Assembly: GCA_018806915.1 (NCBI GenBank)
Contig: JAGKQI010000044.1
Span: 1 to 64,000 of the forward strand
Direction: 5' to 3'
Source of the DNA: Phytophthora colocasiae
Taxonomy: Eukaryota > Oomycota > Peronosporomycetes > Peronosporales > Peronosporaceae
DNA: 64,000 nt
This document shows, in pieces, positions 12,323-22,089 of the stretch. Numbering within the stretch: the stretch's first letter is position 1; every line of letters starts with the position of its first letter. The translations under genes were made by a program, and so were the position numbers. A model generated the notes under the pieces. That model did not search any database. It saw only the letters and a list, made by a program, of their open reading frames with translations, and was not told the origin of the DNA.

Positions 12323-13220
12323 TGTAATGAGGTTTAGTCTCACTGCCCGCAGTGGAGTCGAATAGCTGGTGCTGCGCCGGGTGGAATATCTCAGGATCCG
12401 GGTGCTAAAGAGCAAGCACTTCAACTTCACACGCTCCTGTTGGCTCGGTTCACCGCGCCAGGTTTGTTCGATGCTGCAGCACGAACGCACCTATTTATAT
12501 TAAAAAAGCCCCTAATAGACTTCTACTTTTTACCGTCTTTCCCGTTCCTTCGTTCACTTCCCGTTCCTCCGTTCCTTCGTAGACGTCAGTCCTCGTTGGT
12601 CCTCCTGCACTCACGCGACAGTACTAATCTGCTCGTCCTCCCAAGTCCCAGCGACTTACGCTACCCGGCCGTACCCAGGTGAGTCGTCTTCTCCGACCCT
12701 CGACTGGCTGCCACGTTCGTCGTACCGCTTGGAAACCCGATAGTCCTCCTCTCGCTTGTACACCAAGTTCCTCAACCAAACCGCCGCCCTTCGTTCCTCT
12801 CGTACAACCACTCGGTTAGCTTTGACGCCACTTCGTGTCATACGAAGTGCCGCCTTACCTCGTCGTTTCTCGGGGTGCTCTCCAGCCGTCGAATTCCAGA
12901 AGTGCCCTCTAGCCGTCCGCTGATTTGCAAGTGAGCTTCGGGCTGTCATCGTGCCCTTCCGTCTGTCTCCCTCATAGTGCACGTCCACGCATAGATCTCA
13001 CTTCGCGTGACTCGTGCCGTCAACACAATCAATACGGTCTACTCCTATTGGCACTTCTGCATCGCCAGTCAGTGTGTCACTTCTGTACAGAGCGGGCTTC
13101 AAGCACGATCGTGGGTCTAACCCAGATCCAGGTTGGAAGTTCTCGCCGATCCACTTCCAACAGTCGCTGAGCTGCCCCGTTCACAACCTTTGGCCCACTT
13201 CGGGGTCCAACCCTGTTACA
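12323..13220 (-). repeat. 5' LTR of the gypsy element
   Basis: Partner of 3037-3922. It is 898 bp against 886 bp, the difference coming from small indels spread along the repeat. It is followed on the right by GAAG, the target-site duplication. Confidence 0.88.
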
Positions 13221-13530
13221 GAAGTATTGGGGTTCGGAGTGCAGTGAGTTTCTAGTACCCAGACCATTTCCATCGGTGAGCAGTTGACTCTCCCGATTCC
13301 ACATGAGCATTTCGGCAGCTCCACCATTCCAATGCGACTTAGCTCACGGAGGCTCGACCAGAGTCATGTTAGCCACTAGGAAGTTCGAGATAATCACGCG
13401 ATTACAGTTTCCACAACTTCAGCTGGAAGTTTCCTCGCGGAGGATAAGAGGCAAGTGATCGTTAGCTGTAACTTCGGCCCCATGCTGAAGGTACAGCAAA
13501 TTGAGTAATGCGCTTCTTGTTAAAGATCTG
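13221..13530 (-). pseudogene. Ankyrin-repeat protein pseudogene, 5' portion
   Basis: Minus-strand reading gives an LPAEVVETV..IISNFLVAN stretch (near 13380-13440). It matches the N-terminal LPTNLPDGVASIISNFLIPD of the family member at 17420, followed by LTDGNGLGTRNSLHSEPQYF up to the LTR border. The equivalent family segment is LLQCEPHYYRWEFSQALLQA, so after removing the element and one GAAG the text resumes with QFTQALVQSVRRGD at about 3020, one frame off. This fixes 13530-13221 plus 3036-1440 as one interrupted gene. Confidence 0.75.
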
Positions 13531-13729
13531 TGGCTTCTGTTCGATGAAAATACGATGACACTAGACTTTCAGATGGTTGGAAATCGAGAGACTGACGCCA
13601 ATCGAGAGTGGATTCGAGAGTTGTAGTTTCCTCTTCAGAATTCAAATCATTCTCTACAATCAATTGTTCTTCTCTAATACCACTTCATTAGACATTTGGG
13701 GATTTCAAAAGCAAAGTGATAACCATGTA

Positions 13730-14200
13730 GCAATTGCACCAATGCTGACTAAAGAGGCGAGCAATAATGACAGTCAAACTCTGGGCAAACAAGTATCCAC
13801 CCCATCCCATCCCACGTGTCATGGTCGGGTTCACACAAACGAACTTGACTCTTGGCTCGGATGTACGCGGGATCTGTGTTTCCAGCTAAAGCTTTCGCAA
13901 GACCAGAATTCTTCCCCAACCATACTGCAGATTCGGGTTTCCGCTGGAGTAAATGCTTCAGCTTGCTAAGACCGACAATTTTTTCTTCGTCTTCATCGTA
14001 GTTGTCGTTGCTGCCTCCTTTGTCTATTTCGTTTGTGATTTCCTTTGAGAGTTCCGGGGCATGTTGGTGTTAAAATGCGAGTTGATCTTTGATTGTGGGC
14101 GTTGCGATCGAAGCTGTCTCAGAATGGAAGAAATAAGTTTACTACTTGCGAGTGAGAGCGCGAAAGCCAACAGTAGCACTCAATACAAATTATATCCTCC
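13730..14200 (-). pseudogene. Decayed RXLR-dEER-like effector paralogue
   Basis: On the minus strand a signal-peptide-like LLLAFALSLASSK (near 14150-14180) precedes a stop. The sequence then resumes with YDEDEEKIVGLSKLKHLLQ (dEER-like DEDEEK) and KNSGLAKALAGNTDPAYIRA, clearly homologous to the gene at 601. Frame breaks follow at the NPTMTRG region, and a hydrophobic SLVSIGAIATW tail is present near 13740. The ORF lacks a continuous frame, so it is a pseudogene. The nucleotide segment CCCACGTGTCATGGTCGGGTTC-like region (13807 onward) also matches the palindrome arm of the first copy. Confidence 0.7.
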
Positions 14201-14539
14201 GTTACACAGAAAGAAGTCAAAATAACTTCTCTGTCAACTACGTCTGCCGTTGTGGTGGATACATACCACCGTGCGGGAATGGAAGAGGTTAATTCAGCCA
14301 AATCGAACGTTGCTGTTTAATAGAATCTGAGAACTACAATTCCGCAGTGTATATCCCAATTTTGTGGAGCTTTACGCCAGAGTTTCACGTTTTTGAAATG
14401 AGCATGGGATGCTTGAGGAACCTTTGGAACCAACTGGGAACAGGCCCGATGGAAACTTCGGAAAGCTGTGTCGAGCACTAGCGAAAGAACAGAATCTCTT
14501 TGTTTTGCAGGACGGAAACAGAACTTTTGGACCATGTTC

Positions 14540-15005
14540 CTTCCTGCCTTGGTTCTGTCAAGTGACACTCTGTTGTCTGGAGTAAAGTTCCCAGCAGTTT
14601 TCTACACGCGAATCGCAACTCAGAAGTTGTCCAGTGGTTGTATGCCAACCTCTCACTGAAGGCTGCACTGGATATCGCGATGATGGTGCGGGCATCGAAC
14701 GGAGATTTCACCATGCTGGAAATGGCTACATTTCAATACTTCCGCAACTTGCGCACGCACAGAGCAGTGGGAAGGTGCTGCCGCGCTGGGTTCGACTTGA
14801 TATTGTGCAGTGGCTTGAGCCCCTGACTCGGATGGTACCGGTGTCTTTGACTGCACTGGTATGTACTGCTGCCTGCAAATGGCCATCTTGACGTGGTAAA
14901 ATGGCAAAGAAGGATGGAGTACTAGTGAGGTGATGGATGCTGCTACAGCTAACGGCCATTTACACGTGATGCAATCGTTGGATTCAGTGTCAACAACTAC
15001 GTTGA
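14540..15005 (+). pseudogene. Ankyrin 3'-end fragment, inverted copy of 1605-2075
   Basis: The sequence is similar along about 465 bp to the reverse complement of 2075-1605 (shared landmarks: the CCTTGGTTC...AAGTGACAC start, MLEMATFQYFRN, and EVMDAAxANGH). Ankyrin-like residues survive (LSLKAALDIAMMVRASNGDFTMLEMATF) but stops and frame changes prevent a product. The two copies flank the retrotransposon-bearing interval in opposite orientation. Confidence 0.7.
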
Positions 15006-15019
15006 GCGAGCTGTGAAGG

Positions 15020-15103
15020 TAACAATTCTTATCACATAGGCACTGAAAAAAGTTATCATATGGTAACAATTCTTATCACATAGGCACTGAAAAAAGTTAT
15101 CAT
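15020..15103. repeat. Two tandem 42-bp units
   Basis: The unit beginning GGTAACAATTCTTATCACAT is repeated exactly at 15020 and 15062, immediately upstream of the ankyrin gene starting at 15187. The two copies look identical, which suggests a recent duplication or a minisatellite. Any role in the neighbouring promoter is speculative. Confidence 0.85.
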
Positions 15104-15186
15104 ATGATTTTTTATGGTATGACAAAAGTTACGATATTTAATACCGTACATGATACGGATATTTTCATACGCGTTGGAATACCTGG

Positions 15187-16371
15187 ATGACACCTCCGAT
15201 ACGACTTGCGATCGCCTGTTCCGTTGCGCGCAACAATCTCCCTCCCTACAGCGACATCTGGCAGCTCATTGCTACCTTCATCACTGAGTTCCTCATTGCG
15301 GACATTTCGTTGGAGCGCGCGTGCAAGCTTAGTCATAGTGGATCAGTCTCGTTGTTGGAATTCATATGGGAGAGAAAGCTACTAAAGAAGGTTTTATCCT
15401 TTGCAGAGTTGCTGCAGCTTGAACCAACATACAGAAAACTGGTGTTCACTCGCTCCATGATAGAAGCTCTTCGTCGCGGGAATGTTCGTCTTGTTCAGTG
15501 GGTTTCGTCCCATTTTCCTGAAAACAAACTGATTTCCCACGATTTAGTTCAAACGGCAACAGAAAATGGAAACCTAGGGATATTACTGCAGCTCCAAGAC
15601 AGCGACGCACAGGTTGTTATCGAATGGGATCCAGAAAATATCTGCGATGCTGCCAAGTGTGGACTATGGAGCGCTGTTCCCCATCTACGGCAACGGACAA
15701 AAATGGTGAAGGAAAGACGAACTATCGGGTGCTGGTTGGTGAACTGTGCCTTCAGCCAGCACAATTGGGATAAAGTCAAGTGGTCCATTGAGAGTGAGCT
15801 TGGAGGAGACGAAATTGTGTTCTCACCGTGCTCAGAGAAGGATTGGGAGACGCGCAAGGAGATTATACAGTACCTCCTCGACGAGAAGTTTGGTGATATC
15901 CAAACAATGTCCATTCGTGCAGTTCACCAGGCGGTCGAGATGGGCGACCTTGACTTTGTCCAATGGCTTCTACGACAAGGTCGACACATTCAATTCTTTG
16001 GTCCAGGAAAAGCGATGTTCTCGGCTGCACAATATGGACAACTCCATATCGTCATGTGGCTTTACGAGCAGTACGCAGACAACCAGAAAGGTATTACTCT
16101 CTTCAAGCAGTACAGATACCGTATCCCGAAGGAGAATAATCCATTTTCATTTCGAAATCACGATCTGAGAACGACTTCCCCCATGGACGCTGCTGCCCTC
16201 AATGGTCATCTCAAAGTGCTACAATTTTTGCAAAGTACTGAAACCGAACCGACCGAAGCTCAGCAGAAGCGACGAAATGCAGGATACAATCGGTGCTCGA
16301 CGATGGCTATGGATGGAGCTGCAGCCAACGGGCATTTGGGTGTTGTGAAATGCAGGGGTCTCCATTATTGA
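15187..16371 (+). CDS. Ankyrin-repeat protein, 3' truncated by hAT insertion
   Basis: The frame of 394 codons opens at an ATG and holds the oomycete ankyrin-family layout: an N-terminal IATFITEFLIADISLERACK segment, SMIEALRRGNVRLVQWV, and then spaced ankyrin-like units (AVHQAVEMGDLDFVQWLL, AAQYGQLHIVMWLYEQ, DAAALNGHLKVLQFL, DGAAANGHLGVVK). The coding sequence stops abruptly where CAGGGGTCTCC, the apparent end of a hAT element, begins at 16353. The last codons (CRGLHY) are transposon-derived. Before the insertion the frame is intact, unlike the neighbouring copies. The product would be a cytosolic or nuclear interaction protein with an unknown partner. It could be expressed as a truncated protein. 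Confidence 0.75.
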   Translation: MTPPIRLAIACSVARNNLPPYSDIWQLIATFITEFLIADISLERACKLSHSGSVSLLEFIWERKLLKKVLSFAELLQLEPTYRKLVFTRSMIEALRRGNVRLVQWVSSHFPENKLISHDLVQTATENGNLGILLQLQDSDAQVVIEWDPENICDAAKCGLWSAVPHLRQRTKMVKERRTIGCWLVNCAFSQHNWDKVKWSIESELGGDEIVFSPCSEKDWETRKEIIQYLLDEKFGDIQTMSIRAVHQAVEMGDLDFVQWLLRQGRHIQFFGPGKAMFSAAQYGQLHIVMWLYEQYADNQKGITLFKQYRYRIPKENNPFSFRNHDLRTTSPMDAAALNGHLKVLQFLQSTETEPTEAQQKRRNAGYNRCSTMAMDGAAANGHLGVVKCRGLHY

Positions 16372-17170
16372 AAAAGGGGTATTATTGTAGGGGGACAATA
16401 AGGGAGGGAGCGGCCATCTCAATATTTGGCACTTACGCAATTATTGAAAAGGGGGTCTCTATCTACTTCTTCCAGATTAAGAACTACGGTTTTAGAGATC
16501 TGCTTCTTCTTCGTTGTCGTCCTCAACTGCGCGTTTCACGGCGTTCGAAATCACTTCGTCCGTCACTAAGTCCCAGTTCATCTTCAGGTAAAGTAAGGTC
16601 TCGAGCGTCTCATGACTGATGCTTTTCCGAAGATACCCCAGCATGCACTTAATCTTGGAGAAAAGACGCTCTACTTGTACCGAAGTGGCTGGCAGCCACG
16701 TGAGATCCGAGTATATTGATGCCTCCTTTACGCGCATTGCAGCTCGAATGTTGATCGACTCCATCACCACAAGTTTCATCCAACCATGCGTAGTACGGGA
16801 GTCCTTATCGACAAACATGTCCATAGTGACGGGGATTCGTTGTCGAACGCAACGCTCCAGCACTCGCTCATAGTCTGGGTGGCGCAGATGCGAGATGAGG
16901 TTATGATAGCCGCGACTTCGGTCCTGAAAGATGAAGGTGTTGCATCCGTTGCAGGTTCTTCCTCCGCTTGTTTGGTCTCGATACATCAACGAACAGATCT
17001 CCTTGTTCGAGAGACCAGGGTCTAAGGTAGCCATGGATGACGAGGGTGAACAAGTTGAGTAGAAGAGTGTTGGACTTGGTTCGCAAAATCGGAAATGCCA
17101 GCATGAGAGTGGCTGTGGTCCCCGGCACGGTATAACGCCCACCGGGAGAGGTTTCGAGGACTGCTTTACT
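16353..17170 (-). mobile_element. hAT-like element remnant inserted in ankyrin gene
   Basis: It starts with CAGGGGTCTCC, resembling a hAT terminal repeat (a similar CAGGGGTCTG occurs at 54212), directly after codon VVK of the ankyrin gene. Its minus strand encodes a BED-finger/hAT-dimerisation protein. I could not find a matching right terminus or an 8-bp duplication, so the right border (before ankyrin-like sequence resumes at about 17175) is approximate and may be deleted. Confidence 0.6.
16492..17034 (-). CDS. BED zinc finger plus hATC domain protein (internally deleted hAT transposase)
   Basis: The start is placed at the ATG at 17034 (MATLDPGLSNKEI), because upstream codons are non-homologous antisense of ankyrin sequence. 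The N-terminus has a BED-type finger (TCNGCNTF...YHNLISHLRHPDY: CX2C...H-x4-H). The C-terminal half carries the hAT dimerisation region (LPATSVQVERLFSKIKCMLG, then LETLLYLKMNWDLV). The RNase-H-like catalytic core that normally lies between them (several hundred residues) is missing. The 180-residue product is therefore not an active transposase, but it could bind transposon ends or dimerise with full-length enzyme. Domain identity is from family knowledge; a repressor-type role is inference. Confidence 0.75.
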   Translation of the reverse strand: MATLDPGLSNKEICSLMYRDQTSGGRTCNGCNTFIFQDRSRGYHNLISHLRHPDYERVLERCVRQRIPVTMDMFVDKDSRTTHGWMKLVVMESINIRAAMRVKEASIYSDLTWLPATSVQVERLFSKIKCMLGYLRKSISHETLETLLYLKMNWDLVTDEVISNAVKRAVEDDNEEEADL

Positions 17171-17174
17171 CCTC

Positions 17175-17300
17175 GACTCTTACCGATTGGGAACCGGGAA
17201 TTGTCATGGAGGAAGCTGCACGATGCGGTCACTTGAGCATCATACGATGGCTACTTGCTCATTGCGCTGGTACTCGTTTGATGCCAGTACCTGACAACGA
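17175..17300 (+). pseudogene. Ankyrin repeat fragment
   Basis: The stretch reads DWEPGIVMEEAARCGHLSI followed by IIRWLLAHC, a clear ankyrin-family unit, then stops. It may be the tail of the gene interrupted at 16353, or a separate remnant. No start codon or promoter is apparent. Confidence 0.6.
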
Positions 17301-17419
17301 TATGAGTATGTACCTCATATGAGTACTTTTGTCGGGTGTGTAGCCATTTGATGCAGGTCATAGCTACACCTAGATGTAGCCCAAATGGTGAAGCGTTAAC
17401 ACTCACTTTCGAATTTGCC

Positions 17420-19509
17420 ATGTCAGTATCAGTACAACTCGCGGTTGTACGTATCATCTTCCAAGTAAAGCTCCCAACCAATCTCCCAGATGGGGTCGCC
17501 TCAATTATCTCGAATTTCCTCATCCCCGACGTCTCCCTCGCGAGTGCTATCAAATCTGGACCCTTTGGATCTGTGGCGCTAGTGAATTTGATTTGGGCGA
17601 AAAGCCTTCAAGACGCCAAAAGTGATCAATGGAGTATGACAAGACTTCTCCAATGCGAACCTCATTATTATCGATGGGAATTCAGTCAAGCTCTGCTACA
17701 AGCAGTACGTCGTGGAGACCGTGGAATGGTCGAGTGGCTAGAGATTCATTTTCCAAGGTGTCCGGTGACTTGCTCTGTGGTTGAGGCGATCGCGTCACGT
17801 GGTTGGCTTTGGTTGTTGCAGCTTCTACTGCCAGGACGAGGGAAGAGAGGCATTCGTGGCAGCAGTAAAGCTCTGGACAATGCATCAAGCAATGGTCATT
17901 GGGATGTGGTGCACTGGTTAGTTGAGAATACCAGTGGCACAACGTTTAGAGGTACTAGTCTGCTGACTATCTCTGTGCGTACAAACAATCTGAAAGAATT
18001 GACGTGACTGCTGGGAAAAACAATACTACCTCGCAATGAATACGATTGGATTTCAAAAATTCCGGAATGTACTGAAGAAGAGTGGCCGACCGGAAAGAAA
18101 ATCTTCGTCTGTCTGATGCGACGGTTTGACTTGGCGGCAGCAAGTGCTTTGAATCAAGCTGCGCAACATGACGATATTCATTTTGCGAAAGAGGTGTTGG
18201 GTCGTTACTTCATTGCACGATATGCGTGCTCTTCGTTACAGCGCCCAAACTGCTAGCAAGCATGGACGTGTTGCTATTCTGCGGTGGCTTTTAAAGAGTC
18301 TTCATGCGCATGGCATATGTGATGATCTGTCTGATGTCATGTTTGCAGCGGCGGAAAACGGTCAAGTCGAAGTGGTGAAGTGGCTTTGCGAAAAGTATAC
18401 AGAGAAATATTCCGTGTATCTCTTCCTAAAGAAAGAGTTCAAGCAGCCCAACGGTTGTGCGTTTGCAATGGATGTTGCAGCAAGCCAAGGACATCTTGAA
18501 GTGTTTCAAGTACTGCAAAACGCCAAGCTTGGTCAACGTCAGCAACCGCAATGCACACACCGGGCAATGAATGCGGCTGCTTCTGCGGGTCATCGATGTT
18601 GTGAAGTGGCTACACTTTAATCGATCCGAGGGATGCACGAAAGACGCAATGGATGCAGCTGCTTATAATGGACACTTGGAGGTGGTCAAGTGATTGAGTC
18701 AGAATCGTTCAGAAGGGTGTAGTTCTTGGTCACTGAATATGGTCGCTTCAAGGAGTTCACAAGAATCGAACGACATGGCATCGAACGAGTTTTACAAGAA
18801 GCAACTCGAGATTATCCAGTGGATGTATCGAAGCAGTGGATCTGGAACATCCATAGCGATGGATGGAGCTGCAGCTAGTGGGAATCTGGAGATGTTGAAA
18901 TGGCTACATGAGAATACCAACGCTGGTTTTACATCCAAGGCGATGGGTATGGCTGCAGCGATCGGTCAATCGAACACTCTCGCGAGGTTTGGCTATGGAA
19001 AACACAACACGGCAATGGATGACGCGGCCAGCAACGGACACCTGGATATAGTGAAATGGCTACACGTGCGAATGGGCATTTAGATGTATTGAAATGGCTA
19101 CATGACAATCGGTCGGAAGGATGCACTGCTGATGCTACGGACAATGCTGCCTCTTCAGGGGATTTCAAAATGGTCAAGTGGTTACTCTAGCCTTTACGGC
19201 TCTAGTGAAAGCTGCGAAGAATGGACATTTGCGCTTGGTTCGATATCTTGCACCTCATTGTGCACCCCACGAACTCGAGTCAGGCGTCTCCGTGAAGCTC
19301 TAAACAACGAGCGTTTCGAGGTGGTGCTCTTCTTATACAGTTTGAGTCTAAACTGTGGAGATGGCGTCGGAATTCAATCGGTACTTAGTCGTGCGGCTCT
19401 TCACTTCCAGGGCGATACTGAGCTTAGTGAGTTGGTTGCTTTGTCCAGCGGGTTTTCTCCAGTGAGATCACCCTACCAGGATGTAGACAAAAGAACATCT
19501 AAGCCTTAA
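17420..19509 (+). pseudogene. Ankyrin-repeat protein pseudogene (nonsense and frameshifts)
   Basis: It opens at ATG 17420 with the family N-terminus (LPTNLPDGVASIISNFLIPD, QALLQAVRRGDRGMVEWLE). An in-frame TGA at 18005-18007 interrupts (the sequence continues in frame with LLGKTILPRNEYDW). A frameshift near 18215-18230 leads into ASKHGRVAILRWLL and AAENGQVEVVKWLCEKY. Another break is at about 18600, a VVK-TGA nonsense is at about 18692, and further shifts lie near 19070 and 19190. Recognisable units (AMDGAAASGNLEMLKWLHEN, NGHLDVLKWLHDNRSEGC, KAAKNGHLRLVRYLAPHC) run to about 19300, and a non-repeat tail ends at 19509. At least six lesions mark it as dead. Confidence 0.8.
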
Positions 19510-19548
19510 TCCCCACATACCAAACGTAAGGACAAACGAGAACACGAC

Positions 19549-20222
19549 ATGGAACCTGACGAGAGTCGTGCGATCCATTCGACTGGGATCCACTTAGGGA
19601 ATGCTACACCCGATGCTTGCGCTCAAGCTGTGGCCTTCTTCCTGGGAATCCGTGATGTCGAGTATCGTGGAGACATTCTACTGAAGAATTTACTGTCAAC
19701 CAAACGTGAACAGCTTCTGGCACTTCCAGACGCTGTACTACGCTTCCTGGCGAGTCTTCCCAACCAAGAGTGGACACTTCTCGGGTGTCAATTTCTTCTT
19801 GAAGCTGGAGGTCGCTGGAATGCTGTAGCTGTAGCCTCGTTGCTTGACAAAGTGATGGCCCAAGCGCGAGGAAAGACGCTCATGCAAGCAGAAATCTGTT
19901 GGATTCGCTACGTTTCACCTGCTACGCGAGCTTTAGCCAGCAACGCACCAGTTTTGGTCAGGGCTGTATGAAGACACTAGAAGGCGCTTTTGCCATCTAC
20001 AATGTGTCTCAAAACACGTATCTAAGATCCCCTCCAGTGTCAGGTCTCAGCACTTCGACGTCCAGTGGTTACGAGTTCTTAATAAGCACTGCTTATCGTC
20101 CTTTGGATCACTCCTGGAACAAGTACCACAAGTGGGGGATCAAACCTGCTACCCCATCACTTCTGGAGCGAGGTCTGGATGCGTTTTTCAAGAAAGAATA
20201 CGCAGACGAAAGGACCAAGTGA
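19549..20222 (+). CDS. Hypothetical protein, apparently one gene with a frameshift near 19965
   Basis: The first frame (ATG 19549 to 19971, 140 codons: RAIHSTGIHLGNATPDACAQ ... SLLDKVMAQARGKTLMQAEI) ends shortly after a second open frame takes over (CMKTLEGAFAIYNVSQNTYL ... LLERGLDAFFKKEYADERTK, stop at 20222). Codon content looks coding on both sides, and a 1-nt indel around 19960-19975 would join them into about 224 residues. I do not recognise a domain. It lies 40 bp after the ankyrin pseudogene in the same orientation. It could also be the detached 3' end of an ankyrin-family gene. Confidence 0.45.
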
Positions 20223-20304
20223 TCACTACATGTATTTTAACAATTCTTGCTGTTTGAAGCTATTTCTTCATTGGTGACTGAAATCACTCAACACTATACG
20301 TGTT

Positions 20305-21896
20305 CTACGGTAGATCACGTAGAACTTCTACCTTCATCATGAACGGATCCTTCATCCTCAGCGTTACACCTCTACCATGAGTGACAACCTGTCCACTCAC
20401 TTCTTCAAGACGGAAGCGACTCACCAGACAGGAAACCACAAGCTTCAACTCGAGTAAAGCCAAGTTGCGTCCCACACATACTCGCGGCCCAGTACCGAAA
20501 GATGCGAACTTTGTAGATGAAACAGGTAGCAACTTGGCCGATTCTTTGTCCAGGAATCGTTCCGGCACGAACTTTGCAGCATCCGACCCCCACACATTCT
20601 CCAGTCGAGCGGTAGAATAAACCGACAGCAACACAGCGGACTCTGCAGGAACAAACGTGCCATCAGGAAACACGGTGTCACGGGAGCAATGGTATGGAAT
20701 TGTCGGGACGGGAGGGAATAGACGCAAAAGTTCGCGAATGGTTGCCTCTAGGTACGGAAGTTCTTGAATTTGATCCATGGACGGCACATAACTCTCCGAT
20801 TTGGCGAGCTGTGGGAGCTTTAAGAAAAGTTCCTCGCGTAGTTTATCCAACACACGAGGATTTTCATGCAACATGTGCAGTAGCCAACTCAAAGCGTCTG
20901 CAGTTGTGTCTCGACCAGCAATCATACCAGCGAATGCGATGTCCCGGAGGTCAGTCGGTGTGATATCTTGTCCACTCGCGTCCATAGTATCGAGAATTGA
21001 TACGATATCTTTGCGTTCTGGTTCAGTGTTTCCCTTCGTTGTGTCCTGTTGAGTACGGCGCTTTTCAATCGTGAATGAGATGGTATCCATGAGGAATTTG
21101 TTGATCACCACCATAAATTCTCGAAGACGACGCTCACTGCCTACATTCAGCCAGCGTTTGATCTTCCAGAACCAAACCGGATACGTGAACCGATCCGTGC
21201 AGATGTGATGAGCCTCGTTGAATGCGACTTCAAATGGATGATCGTTGGTGGAGCTCAAATTTCCAAGCTTCTGCCCAAAGCCGATCTCCGCGAACGTCTC
21301 GAGCGTGAATTTGTTCATTAACTTGTACATATCAACCGCTTTTCCCGTCTGACTGGCCTCGTTCATATTATTCATGATTACTTGAATGTTCTTCTGCACC
21401 ACAGGTGTCATGAATTCCCGCAAAGCTCGACTACTGAAGAGGTTCACGAGCACTTTCCGGTGGTATTTCCAACGATCCCCACTGACGAGCAAGATGCCGT
21501 CCCCCATATAGTCCGAGAAGACTGTGTAAGTGTCAATTCCCTTGCAAAAGTTGCTCGACTGGAGTTTCAAAACCTGTTCCAAATGCTCCGGTTTGGCTAA
21601 ATATGTAGACCAGTGGGTTTTTGCCGACCAATCGAGCAGCATAAGGTTGGCCATCCCGTTCCTGGAAGCGGTCAGACATCCAGTCCTGGATTCGTGATAC
21701 ATTGGAGACCATCTCCAGTGTATTCCCGAGCAATGGGACCCCAGGGAGAAACGGGATTTCCCCGACATCTTTACGCGGAGGGGTTTTTCACTTTCTTCCA
21801 ACTATGGTAAAGTGTTGCGACCGCAGTCACCGCAACAAAACCGAGTAGAATGGAGTTAAGGCTAAGTTCATGTCGAGGCATCCAAAGTGGAAGCAT
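20305..21896 (-). CDS. Cytochrome P450 monooxygenase (two 1-nt frame breaks near N-terminus)
   Basis: It is a haem-thiolate oxidase using NADPH-P450 reductase electrons, probably anchored in the ER. The main frame shows the I-helix oxygen-binding AGRDTTA, the K-helix EATIRELLRL (ExxR), a PERF region (KFVPERF) and the haem loop FGTGPRVCVGRNLA with the ligand Cys. The true N-terminus begins at ATG 21896 with a membrane-anchor-like segment (NSILLGFVAVTAVATLYH) and reaches the main frame through two single-base shifts: one at a GGGG/TTTTT run (about 21780-21788) and one at an AAA run (21599-21601). Between them the frame reads IPFLPGVPLLGNTLEMVSN, the expected P450 proline-rich region. The remaining 430 codons are intact, so consensus error is as likely as decay. 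Oomycete P450s fall in CYP5014-5017-type families; the subfamily and substrate are not determined. It is divergently paired with the thioesterase gene, with 193 bp between start codons. Confidence 0.85.
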
Positions 21897-22089
21897 GGTT
21901 GTGCTTGCTGGGAAGTCAGTTGTGGATCAGTGGAAGGTTACCTAAGAGTCATTTCGAAAGTGGCTACATCTGCTTGAAGCGAGTCAGCCAATCATCGAGC
22001 AAAAAAATGTACGGCCGCTGCAAGTACCTCACTCGCCCCACTTGCTAAAGGTACTGTACCTCTCTCTGCTAGAGGCTCTGACGGTTATG

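Larger units (their letters stand above)
3037..13220 (-). mobile_element. Ty3/gypsy LTR retrotransposon, full-length but degenerate
   Basis: Two similar long terminal repeats (3037-3922 and 12323-13220) bound an 8.4-kb interior. Termini read TGTAA...TTACA, and both outer flanks carry the 4-bp duplication GAAG (3033-3036 and 13221-13224). The element is read on the minus strand: gag with a CCHC knuckle, then reverse transcriptase, RNase H and integrase, the domain order of Ty3/gypsy (Metaviridae-like) elements. A primer-binding-like TGGTGGTGCACAGG follows the 5' LTR (12322 downward) and a purine-rich tract (GGATGGATGGAGG) precedes the 3' LTR. Every domain is broken by frameshifts and the LTRs differ by many small indels, so the insertion is old and inactive. 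It sits inside an ankyrin gene. Confidence 0.9.

Noticed and set aside
20381..21810. Plus-strand ORFs opposite the P450
   Set aside because: Antisense to conserved P450 motifs; no independent homology.
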